Assembly: GCA_900635495.1 (NCBI GenBank)
Contig: LR134136.1
Coordinates: 2,418,001 to 2,482,000, forward strand
Length of the DNA stretch: 64,000 nt
Source of the DNA: Atlantibacter hermannii
GTDB lineage: Bacteria > Pseudomonadota > Gammaproteobacteria > Enterobacterales > Enterobacteriaceae
Direction: 5' to 3'
The notes under the pieces were generated by a model. It worked only from the letters and a program-made list of their open reading frames with translations. It had not been told where the DNA came from and did not search any database. Positions 46,199-54,602 of the stretch are shown piece after piece; the stretch's first letter is position 1, and every line of letters begins with the position of its first letter. A program made the position numbers and the translations under genes.

Positions 46199-46228
46199 GG
46201 CGAACCCCGGCGTTAACCGGGGTTCGCC
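46199..46228. terminator. Bidirectional terminator hairpin
   Basis: A perfect 12-bp stem (GGCGAACCCCGG with CCGGGGTTCGCC) and a 6-base loop lie between the convergent acylation operon and the oxidoreductase gene. There is no long T run on either side. Confidence 0.6.
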
Positions 46229-46241
46229 TTATCAACGCGTG

Positions 46242-47363
46242 TCACCACGCCAGCCATTCCCCTCCACGGGCGCTACTGGCCTTCACCGTTTCGATAAATT
46301 TCATCCCGGCAATACCGGCTTCGATACCCGGCAATAATGGCGCATCGCTTTCGCCACGGATCACCTGGGCGGCTTCGCGATAAATTTGCGCAAAGCCCTC
46401 CAGATACCCTTCCGGGTGCCCGGCGGGCGTTCGGCACAGCGCACGGGTAGCGTCCTTATTATCCGGACCATTACGCGTGACAGTGTAACTATTTGCGCCC
46501 TGCGGATGGATGATTAACTGCTCAGGTTGCTGTTGGTGGAAGCTCAGGCTGGCGCGGCTGCCGATAATACGCAGCCGCAAATCGTTGAGATACCCCGCTG
46601 CCACCTGGCTTGCCAGCAACCGTCCGTGCGCACCGTTGGCGTAGCGCATATCAGCCGACACTTCATCATCCAGCCGCCGTCCCTCAACGCGCGTCAGCAG
46701 TTCGCCACGCAGAGAAACCGGCTCCATACCGCTCACAAATGTTGCCAGTTGCCACGCGTGGGTGCCGATATCGCCAATGGCCCCGGCACCGGCAAGCAAT
46801 GGATCGCCGCGCCAGCGGGCCTGTTTGTTATCGGTGATTTCCAGCCGTTCGCTGAGCCAGCCTTGCAGGTATTCCACCTCGATTCGCCGGATCTCCCCCA
46901 GTTCACCTGCCGCCACTCTGGCCCGGGCTTCGCGCACCATCGGCAAGGCGCTGTAATTATGGGTGAGGATAAACCGGCAACCGCTGTCGCGCACCTGACG
47001 CGCCAGCGCATAGCCTTCCTCAAGGCTGACGCCGAGCGGTTTGTCGCAAATCACATGAATACCCTGCGCCAGAAACGCCTGCGCCACCGGCACGTGCAAA
47101 TGATTGGGCGTGACGATGGATACCACATCGATACCGTCATCACGCGACGCTTCCCGCTCCGCCATCTCCTGCCAGCTGGCATAGCATCGGTCCGGCGCGA
47201 TAAACAGCGCATCGCCGGAACGGGCCGCCACCTCCGGGCGGGAAGAAAACGCCCCGGCCACCAGTTCAAACTGATCGTCCAGACGGGCTGCAATGCGGTG
47301 AACCGCGCCGATAAATGCGCCTTCACCGCCGCCCACCATGCCTAATCGCAATCGACGCGTCAT
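46242..47363 (-). CDS. Gfo/Idh/MocA-family NAD(P)-dependent oxidoreductase
   Basis: 373 residues. The Rossmann domain starts LGMVGGGEGAFIGAVH; the family EKP motif appears as CDKPLG, with the catalytic lysine. IGDIGTHAWQLATFV holds the usual catalytic Asp and His. Such enzymes oxidise ring hydroxyls of sugars and inositols. It is the last gene of a four-gene operon and overlaps the isomerase gene by four bases. The substrate is unknown; the context suggests a carbohydrate or cyclitol. Confidence 0.88.
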   Translation of the reverse strand: MTRRLRLGMVGGGEGAFIGAVHRIAARLDDQFELVAGAFSSRPEVAARSGDALFIAPDRCYASWQEMAEREASRDDGIDVVSIVTPNHLHVPVAQAFLAQGIHVICDKPLGVSLEEGYALARQVRDSGCRFILTHNYSALPMVREARARVAAGELGEIRRIEVEYLQGWLSERLEITDNKQARWRGDPLLAGAGAIGDIGTHAWQLATFVSGMEPVSLRGELLTRVEGRRLDDEVSADMRYANGAHGRLLASQVAAGYLNDLRLRIIGSRASLSFHQQQPEQLIIHPQGANSYTVTRNGPDNKDATRALCRTPAGHPEGYLEGFAQIYREAAQVIRGESDAPLLPGIEAGIAGMKFIETVKASSARGGEWLAW

Positions 47364-48424
47364 GAGCCCTCCGTTAAACCCAGCATCTGACGGATCGCCG
47401 AACGTTCGCTGCTGCGCAACGCGAAGTCGTCAAACGCATGGTCGGCCACATGAATAATATGATCGGTAATAAATTTAGCCCCTTCACGGGCGCCGGTTTC
47501 GCCGTTTTTCAGGCAACATTCCCATTCCAGCGTCGCCCAGCCGTCATAGTCGTACTGCGCCAGTTTGCTGAAGATGCCTTTGAAATTAACCTGCCCGTCA
47601 CCCAGCGAACGGAAGCGGCCAGGACGGTCGATCCAGGCCTGATAGCCGCCATAGACGCCACTTTGGGCGCTGGGGGTGAATTCCGCGTCTTTAACGTGGA
47701 AAGCACGGATGCGCTCATGCCAGTAATCGATAAACCCCAGATAATCCATCTGTTGCAACACCATATGACTGGGGTCGAACAGGATGTTGCAGCGCGGGTG
47801 GTCGCCGGTGAGTTCCAGAAAGCGCCCGAAGGTTGCGCCATCGTGCAGGTCTTCTCCGGGATGCAGTTCATAGCAGAGGTCCACGCCCTCCTCGTCAAAA
47901 CGATTGAGGATCGGTGTCCAGCGCCTCGCCAGTTCTGTGAACGCCTCATCAATCAGGGCGACATTGCGCGGCGGCCACGGATAGAAATAGGGCCAGGCCA
48001 GCGCGCCGGAAAACGTGGCATGGGCTTTTAATCCCAACCGTTGCGACGCGGCGGCGGCATTCATCAGCTGTTGAACCGCCCACTGCTGACGTCCGGCGCG
48101 ATCGTGACGCAACGCGTCGGGCGCGAATCCGGCAAACGCCAGTTCATAGGCCGGGTGCACCGCCACCAGTTGGCCCTGCAAATGGGTGGACAGTTCGCTG
48201 ATCCCAAGCCCGACGTCCGCCAGTTTGCCTCGCACCTCATCACAATAGGTCTGACTGGCCGCCGCCTGGTCGAGATCAAAAATATGCGGCAAATGGGTCG
48301 GCAGTTGCACCGCTTTATACCCCAGGCCCGACGCCCAGGCGGCCAGGGTTTCCAGCCAGTTAAACGGCGGTGCATCGCCAATAAATTGTGAAAGAAAAAG
48401 GGATGGCCCTTTCAGGGTTTTCAT
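47360..48424 (-). CDS. Sugar phosphate isomerase/epimerase (xylose isomerase-like TIM barrel)
   Basis: 354 residues in the AP_endonuc_2 fold. Metal-binding positions are visible in CYELHPGED, NILFDPSHM, FHVKDAEF and LEWECC. Such proteins isomerise or epimerise keto sugars, or act as inosose/3-keto-sugar enzymes beside MocA oxidoreductases. It overlaps both flanking oxidoreductase genes by four bases, so the operon is tightly coupled. Confidence 0.87.
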   Translation of the reverse strand: MKTLKGPSLFLSQFIGDAPPFNWLETLAAWASGLGYKAVQLPTHLPHIFDLDQAAASQTYCDEVRGKLADVGLGISELSTHLQGQLVAVHPAYELAFAGFAPDALRHDRAGRQQWAVQQLMNAAAASQRLGLKAHATFSGALAWPYFYPWPPRNVALIDEAFTELARRWTPILNRFDEEGVDLCYELHPGEDLHDGATFGRFLELTGDHPRCNILFDPSHMVLQQMDYLGFIDYWHERIRAFHVKDAEFTPSAQSGVYGGYQAWIDRPGRFRSLGDGQVNFKGIFSKLAQYDYDGWATLEWECCLKNGETGAREGAKFITDHIIHVADHAFDDFALRSSERSAIRQMLGLTEGS

Positions 48425-49509
48425 GGATACATCTCCTTGATTAATACCGTTCGCTGTTCGCGCACCGCACGATCCGCCGCCAGAACCACCGCCAGGCTGT
48501 CAGTGGCCTGTTGCAAATGGGTATCCAGCGCGGCATCGCTGGCGATGGCGTCGGCAAAAAACTGCTGTTCACGGCGGCACAGCGCGTAGTGATCGGGCTC
48601 GTCGTCGGTCTCGATCCATTCATCGGCGTGAATAAACTGGCGCTGTTCGTCCAGTTTCGCATGATGCACACGCAGGGACTCCGTGCGGGTATGGGCCTCA
48701 ACGTTCGCTGACTGCCCTTCGCCGCCCGCTTCCCGCGCCACGATGGAGACCGAGCCGTCAGGGCCGATGGCGTCTTTGACGAAAAACGCCGTCTGGCTCA
48801 TCATCGGCCCCCAGCCCGCTTCGTACCAGCCCACCGATCCGTCGCTGAAACGTACCTGTAGCTGACCATAGTTATATTGCTGAGCGGGTATGTCGCCAGA
48901 GAGCCGCGCACCGATCGCGCTTACCGAGACGGGCGTGCTGCGGGTCATCTGGCACATCACATCCAGATAGTGCACGCCGCAGTCAACAATCGGCGACAGC
49001 GACTGCATCAGCGCTTTATGGGTTTGCCACGCTTCGCCCGCGCTTTGCTGGTTGAGATTCATGCGCATGACCAGCGGTTTACCAAGCGTATGGCTGAGCG
49101 TGATAAACCGCTGCCACACCGGATGCTGACGCAGGATATAGCCCACCACCACCTTTTTACCGGTGCGCTTTGCCGCGTCCACCACCCGTTGCGCGCCGCT
49201 TACCGTGGTGGCAAGCGGCTTTTCAATAAACACATGGCATCCGGCATTAAGCGCGTCGAGGGCCAGTTGTTCATGGCTGTCGGGCCAGGTGGCAATGCAA
49301 ACCGCATCGGGACGGGCCACGTTCAGTGCCTCATCCAGCGTGGTATAGAGCGCCGGATCGCCGCTCAGTTTTTCCCGCAACCGCGCATTCGACGCGCCGC
49401 GCGCCACCAGACCGCACAAGGTGAATTCCGGCATGGCGTCGAGGGCCAGCGCATGCGCGCTGCCCATGTTGCCGCAACCGACCACCACAATGCGCAGTGG
49501 GTTAGCCAT
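48421..49509 (-). CDS. Gfo/Idh/MocA-family oxidoreductase (second copy)
   Basis: 362 residues: VVVGCGNMGSAHALAL binds NAD(P), FIEKPLATT is the EKP motif, and DCGVHYLDVMCQM carries the catalytic Asp-His region. It shares the fold but not close sequence with the oxidoreductase at 46242, so the pair probably acts at two steps. It overlaps the transporter gene upstream by eight bases. Confidence 0.88.
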   Translation of the reverse strand: MANPLRIVVVGCGNMGSAHALALDAMPEFTLCGLVARGASNARLREKLSGDPALYTTLDEALNVARPDAVCIATWPDSHEQLALDALNAGCHVFIEKPLATTVSGAQRVVDAAKRTGKKVVVGYILRQHPVWQRFITLSHTLGKPLVMRMNLNQQSAGEAWQTHKALMQSLSPIVDCGVHYLDVMCQMTRSTPVSVSAIGARLSGDIPAQQYNYGQLQVRFSDGSVGWYEAGWGPMMSQTAFFVKDAIGPDGSVSIVAREAGGEGQSANVEAHTRTESLRVHHAKLDEQRQFIHADEWIETDDEPDHYALCRREQQFFADAIASDAALDTHLQQATDSLAVVLAADRAVREQRTVLIKEMYP

Positions 49510-50745
49510 GCTTTTTCTCCTCGCGATAGTTAAAGGTGAAGAAGAAAATGGCGGAAATGATCACCGCCGCGATTGCCGGCAGCCACCAGAAGTCCTGCCA
49601 CTGCGCCAGCGCTTCCGGCCCCTGGGCGGTCACGGAACGGTTAAATACCGCGCCGCTGATTTGCGAGCCAATCAGCATTCCCAGCCCGTAGGTGAACAGC
49701 ACCAGCAAACTTTGAGCCTGACCTTTAACTTTGTTGCCCGCCACTTTATCGGTATAGATAAAGCCGATAACAAAGAAGAAGTCGTAGCAGACGCCGTGCA
49801 GAATGATGCCGATATAGATCATCCAGCGGGTTTCTTCATTAATGCTTAATGCAAACATGGCATAGCGCAGGAACCACGCCAGCATGCCGATCAGCAGCAT
49901 CATCTTGATACCCAGCGCCCGGAAGAAGAACGGGATCAGCAGCATAAACAGCAATTCGGACATCTGACCAAAGGCCATTACCCCACTGACGTTTTCAAAA
50001 CCGAGGGCAGAAATAAACGGCGCGGCGTAGGCGTAGTAAGCCGCCAGCGGGATAGAGATCAGGGTGGCGCAGATGATAAAGACCAGGAAATGGCGCTGTT
50101 TCAGCAGTGCGAACGCATCAGCACACAGCAGATCGCGCATCGACAGCGGTTTGCCGCGGTCCGGCGCGGGCGTATGCGGCAGCGTAAAGCTGTAAATCCC
50201 GAGGATCACCGACGCCACAGCCGCCAGGGTGAAAATACCGGTGCTGTCAGACAAACCGGTCGCCCCCACGATCAGACCGGCCACAATCCAGCCGATCGTG
50301 CCGAAGGCGCGCACCACCGGGAAGCCCTTCTCGCTGTTGCTCAGGCTGTGGAACGCCACGTTGTTGCTGAGCGCGATGGTCGGCATATAGCAGAGCATAT
50401 AGGCGAAGATGATCCACAGCAGCCCGCTTTGCCCGCTTTCAAACAGCGACGGCAGCCACCACAGCAGCGCCGCCCCACCAGATGCAAAATGCCGAGTACT
50501 TTTTGCGATGCGAAGAAACGGTCAACCAGCATCCCCAGCAGGAACGGCGAGAGGATCGACGCGATGGGCCCGGTCGAGAACGCATCGCCAATCAGCGCGC
50601 CCAGGCCGTACTTTGACATCACGATGCCTAAGGTGACGTACCAGGCCCCCCAGACGAAAAACTCTAAAAACATCATGAGTGACAGGCGCGGGATCACCCA
50701 TTTATGGACGGTGACCTGTGCGCCGACGGCGGATTGAGAAGACAT
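49502..50745 (-). pseudogene. MFS transporter, nucleoside:H+ symporter type, frame-disrupted
   Basis: Opens with VIPRLSLMMFLEFFVWGAWYVTLG, the signature of the NupG/XapB/YegT family, then about 12 helices (MLCYMPTIALSNNVAFHSL; FPVVRAFGTIGWIVAGLIVG). One G is missing at CCCC 50473-50476; restoring it gives LVGAALLWWLPSLFESGQSG and 414 residues. First gene of the operon, so the operon's substrate probably enters through it. The regulator's palindromic operators lie just upstream. Confidence 0.85.
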
Positions 50746-50797
50746 AGCATCCTCCAGAGTAGGGTTGAGTGAAATGTTGTGCTGCCCGGAACATCCT

Positions 50798-50843
50798 TGT
50801 AATCGATTACATGTTATACTGAATCAAAATGTAATCGATTTCA
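50798..50843. promoter_or_regulatory. Two LacI-type operators between the transport operon and its regulator
   Basis: TGTAATCGATTACA (50798-50811) is a perfect 14-bp palindrome with the central CG typical of LacI-family sites. TGTAATCGATTTCA (50830-50843) differs by one base. They are 32 bases apart, about three helical turns, so one repressor could hold both and control both divergent units. Confidence 0.8.
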
Positions 50844-50924
50844 GAAAGCTTCTCCAATTCGCGAACCGGGTTTTTGGTATGATTGGCGCAATTCTGCAAG
50901 GCGCTTCACATTTCAAGGATAAGC

Positions 50925-51896
50925 ATGTCGATCGATAAAGTGGCGCGTGTCGCCGGGGTCTCTACCGCTACTGTTTCCCGGGTACTGAATGGCAATCCCG
51001 GCGTGAAGCCCGTTACCCGGGAAAAAGTGCTGGCTGCTATCGCCACCTGCGACTATCAGCCCAACCTGCTGGCCCGCCAGTTACGCACGTCGCGAAGCCA
51101 GATGCTGCTGGTGCTGGTGTCGAGCATCCTTAACCCCTTTTGTGCGGGCGTGGTGCGCGGCATTGAAGAGGAAGCGGAGAAAAACGGTTATCACATCCTG
51201 CTGTGTAATTCGGAGTCGCGCCTGAACCGCGAATCGGCTTACTTGCGGCTGCTAAGCGGCAAAGTGGTGGACGGGGTCATTACGATGGACGCCATCAGCT
51301 GTTTGCCCGGGCTAACCACACTGATTGGCGATTCGCCGTGGGTGCAGTGCGGCGAAGGCGATCCCGGTTATAACGCCTCTTCGGTGACCATCGACAACCG
51401 GCTTGCCGCTAAAGCGGCCGTGGATTATCTGGTGGAACAGGGTTATCAGCGCATTGCCATGATCAACGGGGATGTACGCTATTTGTACGCATCCCAGCGG
51501 GAGGCGGGTTACCGGGAGGCCTGCGCGGGACGCTGGCAGAACGTGGTCTATACCGAGGGACTGGAGTATCAGGCCGGGATTCAGGCAATGGCTCAATTGC
51601 TGGCGCAGCCGGAAAAACCGGACGCGGTGTTTGCTATTTCGGATTCGCTGGCGGGTGGCGCGCTGGCGTTGGCGCATCAGCAAGGACTAAGGGTGCCTGA
51701 GGATTTGGCCATCGTGGGTTTTGACGGCATTCCCTTCGGTGAGATTACGACACCGCCTTTGACGACCATCGCCCAGCCTATCCACCAGCTTGGGGTACGC
51801 AGTGTGCAACTGCTGCTTGAGCGCATTGAAAATCCGGCGATGACGCCGGTTTACGAGATGCTTCCCTGGTCGTTACTGCAACGCGGTTCAGCGTAA
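50925..51896 (+). CDS. LacI-family transcriptional repressor
   Basis: 323 residues from ATG 50925 (after AAGGA). The HTH is SIDKVARVAGVSTATVSRVLNGN with hinge YQPNLLARQLRTSRS, followed by a periplasmic-binding-protein-like domain (VLVSSILNPFCAGVVRGIEE; DAVFAISDSLAGGALALA; IVGFDGIPFGEITTPPLTTIAQP). Divergent from the MFS/oxidoreductase operon, with two matching palindromes in the gap, so it is the pathway's specific regulator. The inducer is unknown. Confidence 0.92.
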   Translation: MSIDKVARVAGVSTATVSRVLNGNPGVKPVTREKVLAAIATCDYQPNLLARQLRTSRSQMLLVLVSSILNPFCAGVVRGIEEEAEKNGYHILLCNSESRLNRESAYLRLLSGKVVDGVITMDAISCLPGLTTLIGDSPWVQCGEGDPGYNASSVTIDNRLAAKAAVDYLVEQGYQRIAMINGDVRYLYASQREAGYREACAGRWQNVVYTEGLEYQAGIQAMAQLLAQPEKPDAVFAISDSLAGGALALAHQQGLRVPEDLAIVGFDGIPFGEITTPPLTTIAQPIHQLGVRSVQLLLERIENPAMTPVYEMLPWSLLQRGSA

Positions 51897-51897
51897 A

Positions 51898-51925
51898 CGG
51901 CCTGCCAGAACGACAGGCCGCGAAA
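51898..51925. terminator. Hairpin between the lacI-type gene and ydeI
   Basis: CGGCCTG and CAGGCCG form a 7-bp stem two bases after the regulator's stop. It is between convergent genes and followed by CGAAAATTA. Probable weak bidirectional terminator. Confidence 0.5.
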
Positions 51926-51926
51926 A

Positions 51927-52325
51927 TTACTCTTTCAGAAAACGGCGCGCGACAACGTGCACATTATCGCCCTTCTTCTCCAGCGTGCCGCTGACGCTCA
52001 TCAGATGGTCGGGGCTGACCTGACGGTCTCCCGCGACTTTCTCAGGAATTAATACCTCGACTTCACCGGTTTTATCACGCAGTAAATATTTATCCTTACC
52101 GGTTTCCTGAATCAGGTTGCCACGCAGAGAAACCGACGCGCCCTGATGCATTGTCAGCGCCTGTTTAACGGTCATAATGCGCGCATCCTCGATGCCGCGA
52201 TACCCGTCGGTTTGCTCGTGAGCTGGCGGCGGCGCTTCATCCTGTTTGAGCACCTTCTCCTGCTCTGCCTGAGCACCGAAACCGATTAACGTCATGAAAA
52301 GAATTCCGTGGATCGCTTTCATCAT
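51927..52325 (-). CDS. ydeI: YgiW/YdeI-family periplasmic OB-fold stress protein
   Basis: 132 residues: signal peptide (ILFMTLIGFGAQA), then a BOF (OB-fold) domain with VKQALTMHQGASVSLRGNLI and TGEVEVLIPE. E. coli YdeI and YgiW belong to this family and are linked to peroxide and antimicrobial-peptide stress. A linker rich in Asp/Pro is present. The neighbouring ydeJ gene further right supports YdeI, since the two adjoin in E. coli, although two other genes intervene here. Confidence 0.78.
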   Translation of the reverse strand: MMKAIHGILFMTLIGFGAQAEQEKVLKQDEAPPPAHEQTDGYRGIEDARIMTVKQALTMHQGASVSLRGNLIQETGKDKYLLRDKTGEVEVLIPEKVAGDRQVSPDHLMSVSGTLEKKGDNVHVVARRFLKE

Positions 52326-52561
52326 GTTCTCCCGTTATTTTTTGTCTCGTTTAAGCCTGGCATATTCCCGGCGTCGTGCAGACGTAAAACCCTGTATTCC
52401 CGACTTTCAGGATTATTCTCTGCGGTCGCGGTGGAGATTTACCGCTGCGTTTACGCTCCTCTACGGGTAATGGAATAGCCGATAAACTCACCTACACTTA
52501 TTAAGCGTTGCGTTAGACCCGGCCCGGATATTCGCCTTTAAAAAAATGAACAGGTTGACCT

Positions 52562-53065
52562 ATGCCGAAACCCGCATCCGTTCACAATAAACTCCCGGTA
52601 AAAGAAAGCGCTAAATGGCTGACTTTTGAATATATCATGCAAAAGTATGGCGGCATGGCGCTGGTTATCATTGTGATGATGGGCCTGGCGGGGGCATTTT
52701 CCGACGGACGATTAAGTTCCGCCCGGATTAGCGATCCAACCCACAGGTTAACCGTTGAATATGAAAGCCAGGGCCGTATCGACAGCGATATGAATATCAA
52801 AATCGAAACGGCGCGCCACGGGGAAAATATCACCCTGACGCTGGGCGGCGAATGGATGGACGCCAATGAAATTACCTCGCTCTATCCCGTGGCATCGCGT
52901 ATGTCCAGCCGCAACGGCGAGTTGATTCTGGAATTTCATCCCGCTGCGGTGGACGGTCGTTTTGCCGTATGGCTGGGCGTGACGCCGCGTAAAATCGGTA
53001 AGCACGTTTACGTCCTGCATTCCGGTGACGCCTCACTGCGGTTCAGCCAGCTTATTCTTCCCTGA
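52562..53065 (+). CDS. Unidentified single-pass inner membrane protein
   Basis: 167 residues with one helix (GGMALVIIVMMGLAGAFSDG) near residue 30-50 and a C-terminal, mainly beta domain (LTVEYESQGRIDSDMNIKIE; GELILEFHPAAVDGRFAVW) that would face the periplasm. Not recognised. The DUF421 gene starts 13 bases after it, so the two are probably co-transcribed and may act together at the membrane. Confidence 0.7.
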   Translation: MPKPASVHNKLPVKESAKWLTFEYIMQKYGGMALVIIVMMGLAGAFSDGRLSSARISDPTHRLTVEYESQGRIDSDMNIKIETARHGENITLTLGGEWMDANEITSLYPVASRMSSRNGELILEFHPAAVDGRFAVWLGVTPRKIGKHVYVLHSGDASLRFSQLILP

Positions 53066-53078
53066 TAAGGGGGCGGTT

Positions 53079-53523
53079 ATGGAGACGGTATTCAGAGCGG
53101 TCAGTATGTATGTGGTGTTGCTGGTTGTTTTTAAAATCGCCGGTCGCCGGACATTACTGCAAATGACCAATTTCGATTTAATCCTGGTGCTAATAATTAG
53201 CGAGGCGACGCAACAGGCATTATTAGGGAATGATTTTTCGGTGGTCGGCGCATCCCTGACGATTATCACCCTGATATGTGCCGATATTCTTTTTGGCCTT
53301 TTAAAAAAATACGTACCCGGCGTGGATAACATGATTGATGGTGTCCCGGTTATTTTAGTGGCTGACGGCATCCCGAATCAGAAAAAACTGAAAATGACCG
53401 ATATCAGTATTGATGACGTAATGCTCTCCGCCCGCTGCAATCAGGGAATAATCGATATCAAAGATATTAAGTTTTGCTATTCTTGAAAAGAACGGACAGA
53501 TATCAATTATCCCCTACCCCTAA
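53079..53523 (+). pseudogene. DUF421 (YetF-like) membrane protein, frame-disrupted at the end
   Basis: Starts at ATG 53079 after a G-rich site. Three membrane helices, then VPVILVADGIPNQKKLKMTDI and the DUF421 motif SIDDVMLSARCNQGI. One extra T at TTTT 53472-53475 shifts the last residues; corrected it reads FAILEKNGQISIIPYP and stops at 53521-53523, 147 residues. YetF-like proteins are small membrane proteins; their role is poorly known. Confidence 0.78.
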
Positions 53524-53538
53524 TACAGAGTGCCTGCA

Positions 53539-54044
53539 ATGGATAACGATGAATTAATTAATCAAGCAATGAACTGGGAAAATTATTACGTGCGCGTACA
53601 TTACGCCTGACGACAGCAGAATCCTGTACCGGCGGGCAGCTTGCCGTGGCACTGTGTGCGGCGGAAAACACACCCGATTTTTATAGCTGCGGATTTATCA
53701 CGTTCAATGACGACGCCAAGCGGAAGCTGATCAACGTGCGGCCAGAAACCCTTGCCCGGTATACGGCCGTTAGCCAACAGACGGTGGAAGAAATGGTGGC
53801 TGGCGCATTGGCTGAATCCGGCGAAGATATCGGCGTCGCTATCAGCGGTTACGCTGGTCCCGACGGCGGGCCCGACGGCACACCCGCCGGAACCGTATGG
53901 TTTGCATGGGGGGAAGCCGACACCATTAAATCCGCTGTTAAGCGCTTTGAAGGTGACAGTGTCACGGTTTTGCAGCAGGCCGTGGTCTACGCAATCACCA
54001 TGCTCAGGGAGTATGTCACGCAGCTTCACGATAACGAGGCGTAA
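53539..54044 (+). pseudogene. ydeJ: CinA/PncC-like protein YdeJ, frame-disrupted
   Basis: ATG 53539 begins MDNDELINQAM; a missing base near 53571 breaks the frame, and the continuation is LRLTTAESCTGGQLAVAL, the CinA C-terminal signature (nicotinamide-nucleotide amidase fold, SCTGG), followed by AISGYAGPDGGPDGTPAGTVWFA. Corrected length about 168 residues. E. coli YdeJ has this fold but is reported to lack pyridine-nucleotide amidase activity, so the enzyme function is uncertain. It is 15 bases after the DUF421 gene. Confidence 0.82.
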
Positions 54045-54088
54045 CGGTAGCCCTCGTCATGACAATGGCGTAAACGGATAAGCAGCGC

Positions 54089-54412
54089 TTACGCCAGACG
54101 CGCTTCCAGTCCGGCAAATATCCGCGCAATGTTTCTTTTGTTGCGCGGTGCGGCGGTGAAGTTAATCTTCATTACCGGTTTCGATTCGATAACCACATCC
54201 GTATGCTGTGCATCGTTTTCATGGATCTGGATAATGATCTCCTCGCCCCATGAAAACGCTGACCAGCCCGTCCCCGCGAACACCTGACGTTGCCGGGCAT
54301 CCTGAAATTTTATGGTCATTTTTTCATTACCCAGCACGTCAATTAATGCCGCATAGACCCGATCGGCTGAGCAGGAAAAAGACTGTTGAGCTGTTTCGCT
54401 TTGTGTACCCAT
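54089..54412 (-). CDS. Unidentified 107-residue soluble protein
   Basis: ATG 54412 is chosen because GAGGAG precedes it; the frame is open further upstream without a ribosome site. FSCSADRVYAALIDVLG, WGEEIIIQIHENDAQHTDVV and ESKPVMKINF suggest a small alpha/beta or START-like (SRPBCC) fold, but I cannot name the family. Convergent with ydeJ. Confidence 0.6.
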   Translation of the reverse strand: MGTQSETAQQSFSCSADRVYAALIDVLGNEKMTIKFQDARQRQVFAGTGWSAFSWGEEIIIQIHENDAQHTDVVIESKPVMKINFTAAPRNKRNIARIFAGLEARLA

Positions 54413-54602
54413 CACAAACTCCTCGTTAAAAAACGCATTGCCGGTCAGAAATGCGCCGCTAAAACCCGGCGAATACGCCAAAATTTCTTATCATTAAAGA
54501 CGAACATCTCTGCATTAGCGAATAGTGAATAACTGATTATAAGAACGGGCATGGCACCCTTTGCTGCGTCCCCTACGATGGCCCTGAGTGCAGGAGCAAC
54601 CT

